In this document: positions 38,101-50,100 of the stretch, piece by piece | Layout of the letters: each line of letters opens with the position of its first letter | How positions within the stretch are numbered: position 1 is the stretch's first letter | Origin: Botrytis cinerea B05.10 | Taxonomy: Eukaryota; Ascomycota; Leotiomycetes; Helotiales; Sclerotiniaceae | NCBI RefSeq assembly: GCF_000143535.2 | Contig: NC_037314.1 | Location: 186,001 to 250,000, forward strand | Direction of reading: 5' to 3' | DNA length: 64,000 nt | Notes under the pieces: model-generated | The model's database searches: none | Told to the model about the DNA's origin: nothing | The model's input: only the letters and a program-made list of their open reading frames with translations | Translations under genes and position numbers: made by a program

Positions 38101-39598
38101 TCAAAGCGTAGCCCCGGAGCCGGGAAACGAAGAAAACTGAAACTTCGACTGATCCACCTCCATCAATTGCGGACAGCCTCCAATGGCGCCCAGAATCCCA
38201 TTCGTCGTCGTCGACAAGATGCCCAACGGTTCCGTGATATCGGTAAAGATGGTCTTCAGAAAATCCGGTGCGGTCAATTGTGCGTTTTGGAGGAGGAAGC
38301 AGGCGAGATTGTTTCCTTCGAAGAGAGATTCGAGGTTGTAGACGCCGCCGGTTAGGTCGGAGAAATCGACGCCGGAGAAGGTGTTGACCTCCCCGGTGTT
38401 GCCGCCGATGGTGAGGGTGTTGGGGTATTCGGATGCGCTTTGCGGGGGAGGGAATGTTAGTTTTGTGGAATTAGGGGGAGGGGGAGGGGGACATACAAAT
38501 ATAAAATATCTTCCGTCAAGCTGAGAATACCGTATTCGTCGCCAAAAGCTCGCCGTCCCCAACCACCTGGAATACGTTCCCATCCGTCTTTCTTTTCAAA
38601 ATATCCAGTCTCTCCAGTGACCCCAAAGAAACTCTTCAGGTTAAATTGATCCAAGATTCCTTCGGGATGCTCCGCAGTATGATTCGCCATGAATCTATAA
38701 ATAAAACTCTGCGCCGCATTACTGACCGCCATGCCCACAAAAGGGCCATAAAAGAAATACGGATTCGTGCGGATGCTTCTCTCGAATGTAATTTGGCGAA
38801 GCTGAGACATGATCCCAATGTCGTAATTCGCAGTTGCTTTATCCGGTTGCAGATCGAACAGTTCTTGAAAATGGGGCATTTGAAGGACCCAAGCGTTGCC
38901 GTAGACAAAGAGATCTCCGCGGGTGGGTGAAGTGTCGCCTTCGTATTTATTGTGCGAGCCGATGAGACCTTGGGGGGCACCTAGCAGACCGAAGAGGTTG
39001 TCGAGGATATTTTGTCCTTGGGCAGGGCTTGCGCCAATACTCCAACCTGGATTAAGAGAGAGGGGGTTGCCATCCATGACAAGGCCGTAGATAGTGAGGA
39101 ATGTAGCTAGATCTGCTCCCTTGGCAAATATCAGTATCAACCTGTGATTCCTAAAAGTATAATCCTTACCATTCCAAATACTTCTTCATTGGCACTGATG
39201 ATTTGAGAAATCGTAGCAAATCCATTGTGAGGTAGAAAGCCGTGGTTCGCCAATGCGTTCAAGCCTGGGCAAGGACCTCGCTAATAAAAAGCATTAGAAC
39301 TGATATTATTGACTCGCTATAGCACCAAGAAGGCGGAGGTCTGAAGGATTGAACGCACCATATCTTTGGGGCCAGGAGGTACAAATGCATGCTCCCCGGA
39401 CACATCTATAATCTGAGCAGCAGCATTGAATCCAGGCGAGCCGCGTTTTTCACGTCTTTTTTCGTATGCAGCTTTGGCTAATGAAGCAATCTTTGAGTTC
39501 ATAGGAGTTGCCTCAAAAGCTTTAGCAGGGAATGCGAGTGTTTGTATGGGTAGTGTAGATAAAGCAATGAATGCTAGGAATGTGATTTTAGATACCAT
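38101..39598 (-). CDS. secreted heme-thiolate peroxygenase (UPO/chloroperoxidase family)
   Basis: A heme-thiolate peroxidase (PF01328) that uses H2O2 to oxygenate or halogenate organic substrates outside the cell. Exons on the minus strand are 39598-39359, 39280-39170, 39119-38497 and 38437-38101, joining in frame to 436 aa. The N-terminus is a typical signal peptide (MVSKITFLAFIALSTLPIQ then TLA, cleavage near FPAK). The heme ligand is Cys84 in RGPCPGLNALANHGFLP, assembled by the first splice junction. The next landmark is HNKYEGDTSPTRGDLF, with Glu177-Gly-Asp179. The EGD form, rather than the EHD of Caldariomyces chloroperoxidase, is typical of unspecific peroxygenases. A Cys pair in the last third (NNLACFLL, IGGCPQL) could form a disulfide. 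The length exceeds classic 370-aa enzymes because of the C-terminal extension. It is not in an obvious cluster; substrate unknown. Confidence 0.93.
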
Positions 39599-40939
39599 TT
39601 TGTATTTATGAGAAAGTTTACATATGATTGTGTGGGATTAGAGGCTCATGTTGGATAACGAAAATAGGGGAGAGGAAGCAAGATCTTATACTGCCGCAAT
39701 CACTTGAATTGATGACAATAAAAGTTACATACATTGCTATTCTCTACTCTCTAAAACCTTCACAATCGAAATTTACAGATAAATCGACATTTACTTGTGT
39801 CACTCAATCAGCCAAACGAGTAATTTGTCACCCCAGAGTATAGGTTCGATAGAAATACTTCTCGCCATTGCGTTACATTAACGTCGGGCCAGCCTTATCC
39901 TTCGCTGGAGCCGAGAGAATCGGAAAGTTCCTATCCGCTTGAAAAAATATCGTACCAAAGCTCTAGCTATATCGAGGATTTGTGGCAATGACCTCATTGT
40001 CAATGTTTGTGCCACACCAAACCTCCATGGCACAGGGGGGTAAATCAATTAAGAGGAGCACGAGCAAATTTATGGATATCAATGTAGAGTTCGAAATATT
40101 GGGGAGCCCATAGTAATGAGTTGAGACTTCAGTCAAAGTAAGTAATAACGTGATGATATCACATCTGAAGTTTGCTTCAAACTACGCCGCAAACTTCTCC
40201 TCTCCACGAAAAGTAAAATTTAACATATTTGTTTCACATGAATAGCATCACGTAACACAGAAAATAGAGGTAGACCGTCGGTAGGCGGAATACAACCGTC
40301 GTGACACCCTTCTAGCGTTGTCTTGCCGGGGTATTGGAACGTGCGATGTATTAATGTTTCAATGTCTCTCATTTGTGTTCCCATCTAATACTCCATTTCC
40401 GAAGAATCATTCACTTCTAGTGCAAAAGAGGATCTCGATGATTTCGGGTTGTGTGTATCCGAGTGTTAGTGTTTGATTAATTTGTCCGTCTGCTGGCTAT
40501 TTGAGATAAGAATTGATATTGCTAATCCAACAAGCACGATTTGAACACGGCTGTGACGATGGCGTATAACTTCTCGACCTCGAAATAAACCGCTCTCGTG
40601 CCATCGAACCTTGACGTAACCAATATTCGTGTAATCCACCCTTTCGATGCTCAGCCTCAAGGCTCAGATGATCAAAAATGTCGAGTCGTCCTTCGCAGCC
40701 GGAAGATCGAGGTCAATCTTTCTTGAATTGGTTCTAATGAGCTCAATTCACGCTGAAAATCGATGATGATTCTCCCGTTTCGCATGCTCTCCCGTTATCT
40801 CTCCGAAGCAAAGATTATTTTTGCTACCTTAGAAAGAGTGATGTAATGAAAGAATGGCTACTATCGATACATCAAAGTTTCGGTAAGGAATTCTCGACAA
40901 TAGGTCTGCTCGCGCACGTAGCAAACGTACCTTCGAGGG
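39599..40939. other. intergenic, nothing recognised
   Basis: Short open frames only, on both strands. It lies upstream of the peroxygenase gene and downstream of the Zn2Cys6 regulator. No repeat longer than a few units is seen. Confidence 0.5.
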
Positions 40940-43101
40940 TCACTTAGGAGCCTGCAGCATGAATGCCTCGCTTCCCCTGATTTCTATGTTACCAGGTTGA
41001 GTTGTTGACGACGCTATGTCATTTATCGGATTGTTATCTGTCTGTTCGTAGCGTTCTTTCTCTAACCTGTGTACCGCATCATCGTCAGATTTAAGTTCGC
41101 CCACAATACTTCCCCTCCACTGCGGATCGTGTGTGTGAGGCACAGAGTTTGCATTCGATCCAATTGCACCAGGGTCGGTATTGATGGATAGTACTTTCGT
41201 CAAGTTATGAGAAAATCTCTGAATTTCCGGTTTTTCGGTCACTTTAGCAAGTAGGAGGGCTGCATATTGACGTTGGGAGTTCGGTGTCTGGCTCAATGTC
41301 CTCACGAACATATCAAATGGGTCTTGACAAATGCCATATATTTCGTGGGGAATTTGTGATCCGTAAGCTTGCATAACGTCTACCATAGAGTTACCGATCT
41401 CGAAAATCTTCTCGAAAATACCCATTCCATGGACTTCTATACTTGCGATCGGCACTGAGGATATGACACTCAGGAGAGAGTGAGCAATGCTTAGAGGATA
41501 TCGAAAAGTCATGCTTTCATCAACGGCAGTGGAAGAGAGCAAGCCTTGACGCATTGAAGATTGCCAAACAATCAGGCGCAGCCATTGCTGGGTAACGAGA
41601 ATATCAGCTTTCTGTATGGCAGTAAGGGACAAGTGAGAAGGATGAGGAAGATTCAATTGTTGCTGAAGCGCCGTATATGTGAGGGTCGAAACTGGTGCAT
41701 CGGAGGCTTCATTCCAAGAATCGACAAAGTTAGAGTCTAGTAGATGGTAAGAGTGTACTAGATGCATAAACCCAGAATGAATTTCCGGGCTTTCGTAATC
41801 GTGTAGAGTCGAGGGCAGAGCTGGTGTCTTCGAAAAGGTAAGAGGCTTGTGACGTAGAATTGCAAAAGACCTAAAGTCATCTTAGAACCTCACATCCTTG
41901 GATAGAGTGGACTTACCTTTCTGTAACATATAGAATCCAAAATGTTCGCCTACGACACAATTCTTCAGCAGGATGAAGACCGGAATATTTATGCTCTTCA
42001 TGCAACCCTATATCTTGAGCCATTGTCATTGCTTCTCTCAAATAGTACCAGGATTTTCGAGACTGATTCAGCTCGAAAAATGCAGTCGATACGAAATATG
42101 AAGATATAACAGCAGACAACGATTTATCTTCGATGAAGTCATAAGCCTGTCGAATCATAATACACTCGTCGAGGAAGAACCTTCCCGCAATTTCCCACGA
42201 AGGAGGACCTGGAGCTAATATGCTTTTACCCGACATATGGGTTGAAGTGATAGCACATAAAGAGTAAAGAAGATTTTTCTCGTGCATTTCCAATGGTCGA
42301 TTTATTGAGGCTCGTAGAGTAGGCATATGCACCAGAGGCATAATGGGGTAAATGTGCTCAAGAAAAAGATCCAGGCATGTCGGGATTAGATACATGTAGC
42401 TAACAGATATAGGCCTAAATTGATCGGTCGTATATATACTGTTCGGCTCATCGCTGGAAATGGTCGAGATATCCGACATGATTGGATGCCGTGCAGGTCT
42501 TCCCACATATCTTTGAGCGGCAGTCGAGCTAGCAGTTTCCGAAACCCAGTTATCTATATCCACTCTATAGCACACATCAGCTGGTGGACAATTGCCAAGG
42601 GGATGGTAGGTATAGAGAGGAATTTCCCATGGGTCACAATCCACGTGACAATCCTTCGAATTTGACCATTCTCAAACATTCCTCAATACCTTCTCGAGTT
42701 CAACAGTTCTTGCTAAATTGGGACAATGGAATTTGCTGCAGGGCTACTTGAAATTACTCACGAGCCTGGGCCGGTACTGCTTCCGCCCGAGCCTGAATCG
42801 CGGACTTCCGCAAAGCTTTTAGTATCCCCGCCATCTTGAGCTCTCAATTCATTGATCACTCTACCATTCCCACGCTTCGGTCCCCTTCTCTTCGGTATGT
42901 GCTCTCTTTTGCATACCAATGATGCATTCCCGCATTGCTTGCATGGGAAATTCCCATCACATCGTATCCCTTTAATTGGTCAATGCTCGGAACTCCTTTA
43001 CTGCACCAAAGAGTGCGGGGATCTGCGAAAGACCTACTTCTTCTTCGACAATGGTCACAAACTTTCCTAGGTGTCGATATGCTTATACTCTCTGGAGGCA
43101 T
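40940..43101 (-). CDS. Zn2Cys6 binuclear-cluster transcription factor
   Basis: A fungal-specific nuclear regulator. Four exons on the minus strand (43101-43038, 42969-42762, 42564-41917, 41870-40940) join in frame to 616 aa. The zinc cluster reads C15-X2-C-X6-C-X5-C-X2-C-X6-C41 (CDHCRRR...RCDGNFPCKQCG...C), followed by the basic linker KRRGPKRG that resembles maltose-regulator (Mal63) types. The 68-nt intron 1 falls between the second and third cysteines. A fungal_trans middle homology domain starts near FLEHIYPIMPLVHMPTLRA and includes SYFVSTAFFELNQSRKSWYYLREAM and RRRTFWILYVTER. The tail is polar. Intron 2 (42565-42761, 197 nt) is unusually long; it is chosen because its GTGAGT donor and GCTATAG acceptor keep frame, but a small exon may hide inside. 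The target pathway is unknown; the nearest gene is the peroxygenase 1.3 kb downstream. Confidence 0.88.
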
Positions 43102-44264
43102 TCCAACTCTTTACTTCGTGTCAAAGCTACCCTATGGTCATTGAGGGGTATTTGAGCATACAATTTGACGATAAAAGCTCAGAGATCGGGGTTTGTAAGT
43201 TTGTTAGTCCGTTGACGTTCGTGAAAGCGGGGCAGTTGAGCTAAGCCTTATATAGACTGGCACGTGCTGACTACAAGTGGACATCGTACTACGACGACGA
43301 GATTGACACTCAACGGTCAGAGTGTGTTATTCGATGAGACACTTTGCAAGTGCTATGATTTGAAGGGAGACTTTGATGCGTGCACAAGGATACGAGGTGT
43401 TGCAACAACGATGGTGCCCTCTAGTCCGCACACCCACTGGTGAGCCTTTCACATGTATAGGAACTTGGTGCTATAATTTCAGCGACAAAATCGATGACAA
43501 TGACTCGACTCCTGAGATCCCGGCGGTTGTAATTTGTTATCAGCAAAATTCCCTCCACAAAAGCTGGAATGAAGGGGTCGTTGAAGTTGCAGTAGAACGT
43601 AGCCAGGCACAATATCTCAAGGTTTTCTATGGGCGTTGTTTCTTACGCTGTCCTGGTGTCATAAAGGCATATTTCTAGCTTCGGGGACTATTAGCAAGCT
43701 GTATGACTTATTAAAGCCACGGTTCTGACATGCATATGTATGTATGTTAGTGTAATGTTTTCTAGTCGCGATGAACGCAAGGCAAGAGATAAACACAAAT
43801 GCAGGTAATATACAGGATTATGTGTGCTTCTACGAGTTGACTTGAAGCCACATACAATGAATCTAATGTAAGATGACTGTTCAACGAAGGATCGATTGTA
43901 CAGGATTTTCTTAAGTCATAATATGATTCAATCCCAGTTTCAAATCAGCAAATTAGCTTCTACTGAGGCACCATGAGTGAATCAAAGCCTTCATAGTTCT
44001 GATTTACTATAGTTTTGTGAGAACAAGAACTATTATGGGAGTCTTGCCTTCTTTTAACATTGGTAACTGGATTTACTGGTAAATTTCTGAACAAATTCAA
44101 GTTCGACGTTTCCAAGTTAAACTTTCAGAAAGAATTAGAAACAGTCAAACGTCTGTATCAAAATTCTATTCTTTGCAAACAATCTACAGCTCGCTTCTCC
44201 TCATATCCTTGATAATCTCGAGATCACCGACCTCATTCCGAAGTTTCCGGAAGACGACCAAACC
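43102..44264. other. intergenic, nothing recognised
   Basis: Promoter side of the Zn2Cys6 gene. Only short frames without protein character are present. AT-rich from about 43900. Confidence 0.5.
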
Positions 44265-46396
44265 ATGGAAAACTCAACCACAAGCAAAGGCCATGCAGAC
44301 TCAACCAAGCCAAAGTTTATACTATTGCATTTGAAATCTGGGTCGGAAAACCAACAACTTTGTGGGACAATCCATGTCGAGAACATGCATAGTGCAGCCG
44401 TCAATGGTTATATCTGCTTCTCCTATGTCTGGGGTATGAAAATTTCCACCGAACGCATAAAGGTTGATGATAACGAAATTTGTATCCATGCGAGCTTATC
44501 GACTAGTCTTCGGTACATCAGGAAGTTTAAAAACACGTTGGTCCTATGGGTTGATGCTCTATTCGTAGACCGGATGAGAAACCTAGTTAGATAGCAAACC
44601 TAGGAGAAATATATTCGAGGTGCTCACTTGTTTACATATGGCTTGGAGCGCCACCCAGTCAAGTTACAACCACAGGGAATCTATTTCAATTGATTCAACA
44701 ATTTTCAAATAACAAGCACTATCGCGAGTTAGCTGGGTACTACAGAGAAAACTCTGAGCGGATTTGTTTTGGAGAGAACAGTGATTTCAATGACCTCAGG
44801 GACAGATTTCTGCTGGTAGCTAATAGCACCTAGTTTACACAAGCATAGACTGTTCAAGAGGCAGCTTTGTCCCCTGGTCCTGTTTTGTGCTCCAGGAGTT
44901 GGTGGTCTTGTCATAGCACGTTGATCTCCGCTCGAAGAAACCGTAAGTGCCACACTTTCAACGAAACACAATGCTGCAAGAATAGTCTATGGGCATTCCC
45001 CATATCAAAAATCACAGTTGTCGACCAATTTTTCTCGCAGATTGAATTGACTGGAAGATTTCAGCAAGATTATTCGCTACAAGATCATAATCTTTATTGC
45101 CAGGATACGATACGGGGCGTTTCCAGAATTAACACATCATTCTTTCTATGCAATCGTTCTGATATTCTCAAATCGGATTTGTATGGAACCGCGGGATATA
45201 ATACTCTCGGTTCTTGCAATGGTTCAGTCATCGATCATGAAATCGTATCGGCCTAGCTATAGAGCAAAATTGATGGATGTATACACAGAAGTGTTCAAAC
45301 TGATGCTGCAAGAGACTGGCAATGATTACCGATACATGATAGAACATCCGTTTGGTTCGGATCATGGGCTCTTGATTTCTCAGCTACCATACCGCTCGTC
45401 GAGGCCGAAGCCGTGATCCGAAGAATCTCACCATCCACAATGCGTGAGGCTTCGAGTAAGAAATTCGAAGTACCTCAACTGAATCTAGTTCAACAACCTT
45501 GAGATAATCAATACTCAATTATATACCAAAGAATTCAAAGATTTGAATATCTAAGTTTGATTCCAAAAATAACGTAAACTCAATATCGTAATTATGGTAA
45601 AGAATTTTTGGGGTTTGAAAATTCGAATTAGCTTGAGAGATTTACACATTGTAATTGTGGAGTTCTGATTAGACGATTATAACGAATTGATCGTAGGGGT
45701 TGAGGTGAGATTATAAAAAAAGGTGTTAAAGTAGGATTAGAATTAATAGTGAGTAGCTAATTCCGTATATTATAAGATAGATAAGATAGGGATGACTTCA
45801 TGAATCAAAACTCTCAATATCAGAACGGTGGCTAGACACCATTTCGATCGTAGGTTCTTTGTTGCCAACTGTCAATATTCCAGTGGAAGTGCTGGAGGAT
45901 ATACTCATAAATTGGAAAACCTTATGCGAATTTTTTTAGGAGCCCATAAAGAGGCTTCTATTCGTATGGCTCTATCCCGTGCCATATGCGCTTCGAGGAT
46001 AGGTGTTGGAGTGTCTCTACATGGACGTCATCGTAGATGGAGACAAATCAAAACAAATGATCTTCCTAGCATGAAAGAATGGAGCCAATCTTTGGGCGGA
46101 GATGCGTGGACTTCACCAAAAGAATACAGAGAGGCATTTGAGATAGCCATGACGGGTCGTTGTTTTTGCATCACGGAAAATTGGTAGATGGGCCTTTGTT
46201 ACCCGCAGATAAAGGCTGGCGATCAGCTCTGGGTCTTGAAGAATTCCAACTCGTCTTTGGTATAGAGAAAAATTAACAGCGAAAGTATCGATGCCCGGTT
46301 GTATAAGTTTAATGGGAATTGTTATCTTGAAGGGGCTATGGATGAAGAGACCATAAAAGCAACGAGAGAAGGAAATTATATTACTCTAGCTTGAAA
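44265..46396 (+). pseudogene. HET-domain (heterokaryon incompatibility) gene, multiply disrupted
   Basis: A relic of a NACHT-less HET protein, the class that triggers cell death when unlike hyphae fuse. The N-terminal part reads KFILLHLKSGSE, GYICFSYVWG, then TSLRYIRKF and LWVDALFVD, the HET core. The frame shifts near 44567-44573 (a base missing in the DQ-like codon pair) and continues with a TAG at 44588, then GEIYSRCSLVYIWLGAPP. Further in-frame TAGs lie at 44834 and 44849, the latter in place of the Trp expected before TVQEAALSPG. The next piece (PSYRAKLMDVYTEVFKLML) and the following ALDFSATIPLVEAEAV are each in other frames. After an AT-rich gap (45430-45790) the C-terminal part resumes (TSPKEYREAFEIAMTGRCF), with TAGs at 46185-46187 and near 46260 before LEGAMDEETIKATREG. 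Order and spacing are those of an intact family member, so this is one decayed gene. Confidence 0.8.
45430..45790. other. AT-rich segment inside the HET relic
   Basis: A markedly AT-rich stretch without protein-like frames separates the middle and C-terminal parts of the HET relic. It may be intron, inserted or strongly mutated sequence. No terminal repeats or target-site duplication are evident. Confidence 0.5.
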
Positions 46397-46869
46397 AAAT
46401 CCAAACAATTGATTGACCATGAACTGCATGTAGCTGCGAGAAAGAGATATGGATGTCATATACATTACAGACAGTGACTTGGCTAGATTTGACCAAAATT
46501 ACATTTAAGGCGTTTTTAGCTTTACTCATGCTTCGTGATTCATCCACCACGACTCTTCGAATTTTCTATTTAGGCGAGTCCCGCATACCGCATATACCAG
46601 TAAATACAATCATCTCCTTGACGCCAAATGAACAAAATCAACACCAAGTCCTCCTTCGCACTGGTATCAATCTTATCAAGAACCACAAAATCTACGCTGA
46701 GAAGGCTGTTTTATTGTCTACACATTAGAAAACCACTCTCAGATTCCAGGTTGTGTTTACACAACATAATTTTCTCTCGATTTCTAAAATCCTCTCTCTC
46801 CTATTGTTACATTGCCTTTCAAACCCTCAGAATTTCCTTGGTGATTATTCCATCACCAGAACACTCACC

Positions 46870-47139
46870 ATGTGCCCAAGCTCTTCTCAACCTACCACTA
46901 CTGCGACGACACAAAAGCCTGCTACATCTACAGCATACCAAATCATCGCAGATCCCGCAAGGCAGAAGAAACGAGATTGTTCGAAATCTACAAAAAAAGA
47001 TTTGATTTTCGAATATACGATTCATGGTGGACATTCGCTTGAAGAGGGTATCAAGGAGCTGGGAGATGGAACAAGCATGGTTGTTCTTTATAAGCCAGCT
47101 AAGCAGGAACGGGAGCAGGAGATGACTGGACAGGTATAG
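46870..47139 (+). CDS. hypothetical 89-residue protein
   Basis: An ATG frame in good fungal context (CACCATG) preceded by a pyrimidine-rich leader. The N-terminal 25 residues are Thr/Ser/Pro-rich and probably disordered. The rest contains RQKKRDCSKSTKKDLIFEYT and GHSLEEGIKELGDGTSMVVLYKP, which reads like a small alpha-beta domain. No family is recognised, and no introns are needed. It lies 470 nt downstream of the HET relic. A longer frame extends upstream to 46753, but the start at 46870 has the better context. It could be a lineage-specific gene. Confidence 0.4.
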   Translation: MCPSSSQPTTTATTQKPATSTAYQIIADPARQKKRDCSKSTKKDLIFEYTIHGGHSLEEGIKELGDGTSMVVLYKPAKQEREQEMTGQV

Positions 47140-50100
47140 AATATAAGGGGATCCACAAAGATGAGGTGGTGTAGAGATTGTTTGTGGGTGGTGTTTGGGA
47201 GTTATAGCAACTATACTGAGTGTCAAGAGGGAAGATAACATTGCTCCTTTCAAACCAGCAGAAAGAATTATGCCCAAGATACAGAATTTGCTGAAAATCA
47301 TCTGTGGTGGCGATAAAAGTCATATCTTGTGACACCAAGGACGATGAATATGCAAAATGTATACATACCTCGTATAAATCAGCTCAAGCTTTATGCTGAG
47401 ATTCAAGTAATTTATTCTTGGTCTGTTTGTAAGGCAGTGAAATTATTATGGTACTGTGATGAGCGGCACACCTTATGATTAAGGGATTCTTCTGACTATG
47501 ATAGACTTGTCTCTCTCGGCATCCTTTGATATCCAGCAAACTAAAGTAACACCCACTTCCTCGTATTCATTTGATTCCCAAATTCTCACGGCAGTATCCC
47601 TCTATCCACGAGTATTTACAGCAAAATTGTTTTACTCTCGGAATGTGATTTAGACTTCCATTCACCATCCGAAATAAGTACAGTACACTTGTACGGTTGA
47701 AAGGTAAGATCCGGTCCGTATAGCGAGATTAAGCAGTGATAACGCCGGCCAAGTTTGTTCTCCAGCCAAACTTCATACATGCCACACAAAAACCACATTC
47801 ATATATAACCTCCCTCTTTAGACTGAATGACATCGAAAGTGGGGTTTTCAAATGAGCTCATGTCAAATAAGTTGCAATTGTCATCCCGGCCCACAAGCGA
47901 CGATCGGCAGCAATTTACCTATAGAATGTTCTATCTCGTATCTACAATAGATAGATCAACTTATCATTTCCCTTTCCACGCAATCGCAAAATAATTTCTC
48001 CGCCTTCCTCATCCCGAAAAATCCAGGGACCAAAATCTAGACTCACCAGTTCGTGTTCGCGACCCACTGATTTACATCGTTTACCTGCAATGTGGAGTCG
48101 TCGTCTCGGTACTTACGACGTTTCGTAAACATGAAACGCTTACACCTTTAAACAAGATCCACTGATCTACACACTTTCAAATCTCAATGAGAAGTTGAGA
48201 CAATTAGGGCAAATCAGCCTTGTTTGATGACATACTCATCTACCGGTACACGTAGGGTTTTCGGAGAGATTGAGAGACATTTATTTCTACCCTATATGTG
48301 ATGACTTGGCGTAGATCTAATCTCATGGGTATTAGGAAACTTTGTGGTACGAGGCGCGCGTCTGTGGAGAAGAAGGTTTGAGTTAGAAGGTTTGAGGTTC
48401 CAGAAGATTTAGAAAGGTATGTTTGATGAGCGGATGTTTCCAATCCGGTAATTCGAGGAGATCATTCGAGACTGTGGTCTTATTTCTGACATGTTCGTCA
48501 TTCGAACCCTCCGAATAGAACTAGAACATTTCCGCGTTCAACATTTATATAGACAGGTGAAGACTATATGATCTGAGACGGAGTGAAAGGGGCCTCGCTT
48601 AATCGAGCAGGAAACCCATCCCCCACGATCTACCGTTCTTGGAGGACATCAATGCTACAGTACAGATTTGACGAGTTACAATACACGTGTTGTGCATGGT
48701 ATTTTCATGCTGCGAGCTACGATGTACAAGTCTCATGTTGTGTATATGCAAAACGGAAGTTTGAAGATTCGTGTCATTATTTCCGTCGGGAGATTGCCGC
48801 CGAAAAAAGGCACGTCGCCGTTCCGGAGTCGAACTTGCAGTAAGTAGTACTTGGAGTACATGGAGAAGATGGTGATGGAAGGGTAACATGGGCATTTTGT
48901 CGGACCAACACCTGCAAGAACTTGTAGATGTAGCAATTGCAACGTGCCTATCTTATCAATAACTATCTGCAAATTTCCGGGACAGTGGTAGGTCAAATTG
49001 TAGGCTTAACATACCTGCAATCTTTATCATGTATCTCAACTGCCTATGGACAATGCTTTTGTAGCGGGTGAGGTTGGGTCGACAAGACCTGTCTCTCGTC
49101 CTGATATGTATGCAGCTATTTTCCATTTCGAGTGTTGCGGAAAGGGCTGAAACATCTTGGTATTATCCCATACTCCCATACCTACTTAAATTCTCATGTG
49201 GTTGAAATCCCTTCAAAAGACCCATCGCCTCATTTCATATCGAGATTTCCTTGGTCATATGCAATTCAGTTGCATTCGCATACACGATCAAATTTCCTTT
49301 TCCGAACCGTACCTGCAGTTATTCACAAAATGCAATCAAAAAACATATTAAACCACGATATGAATTCATCACAATTTACCGCTTTGAGATGAACCATCAC
49401 TCAATTCGAAACACGATCTCCACTAGACCCCACGCACAAATCGGGTAATCTCTCACAATCTAATCTAACAAACCTTGTGCCAAACAAGGATCTGCAGCCC
49501 TGCCGAACATGTCCATTGCCCAATCTCTCGGATCATCTCCGTTCGAGAAGCGCCAGACCTAAAAAGGAGGTAGGGTGCGATAAAAGTGATCTTGTTTTGA
49601 TTTCGTGATTTTTGAGGAACGTCTGGAATTGGTTATGGGAAATCATTTGGGTAGCTTGTGGCTTGAAGTTATGTAAATTTCAATCTATTTGTTACAAGAC
49701 CTTGTACCAATTAGGATGTTTATTCTCCAATTAGGTTGTTTGTTATAGTGCTTTGCTTACTTTTTTAAAATTATATAAATTGACTATATCGCGGCTGGTA
49801 ATATGTGATGAAGAAAGTAAATTTTCCGTCAATATAAAAAGAGTATAGGTGATAACGTATAGATCCTTGAGTAGCCATGAGGAGAAGACGAGAGATCCAT
49901 GCTCTTCCACCACCATATTCATACTGTAGCAAAACACGTTGACAGATCAACTTTGGAACGGATTTCCTGATGAGGATGTGACACATCCATGGTAGCATCC
50001 CGAATGTGAACGTTCCACGATGCACGAAATTGCGGAACCCTGCTAATAAGGCTAATTCGAGCCAGGAGGTCTTTAAATTTGACAGTGCAGGTCGAGACCA

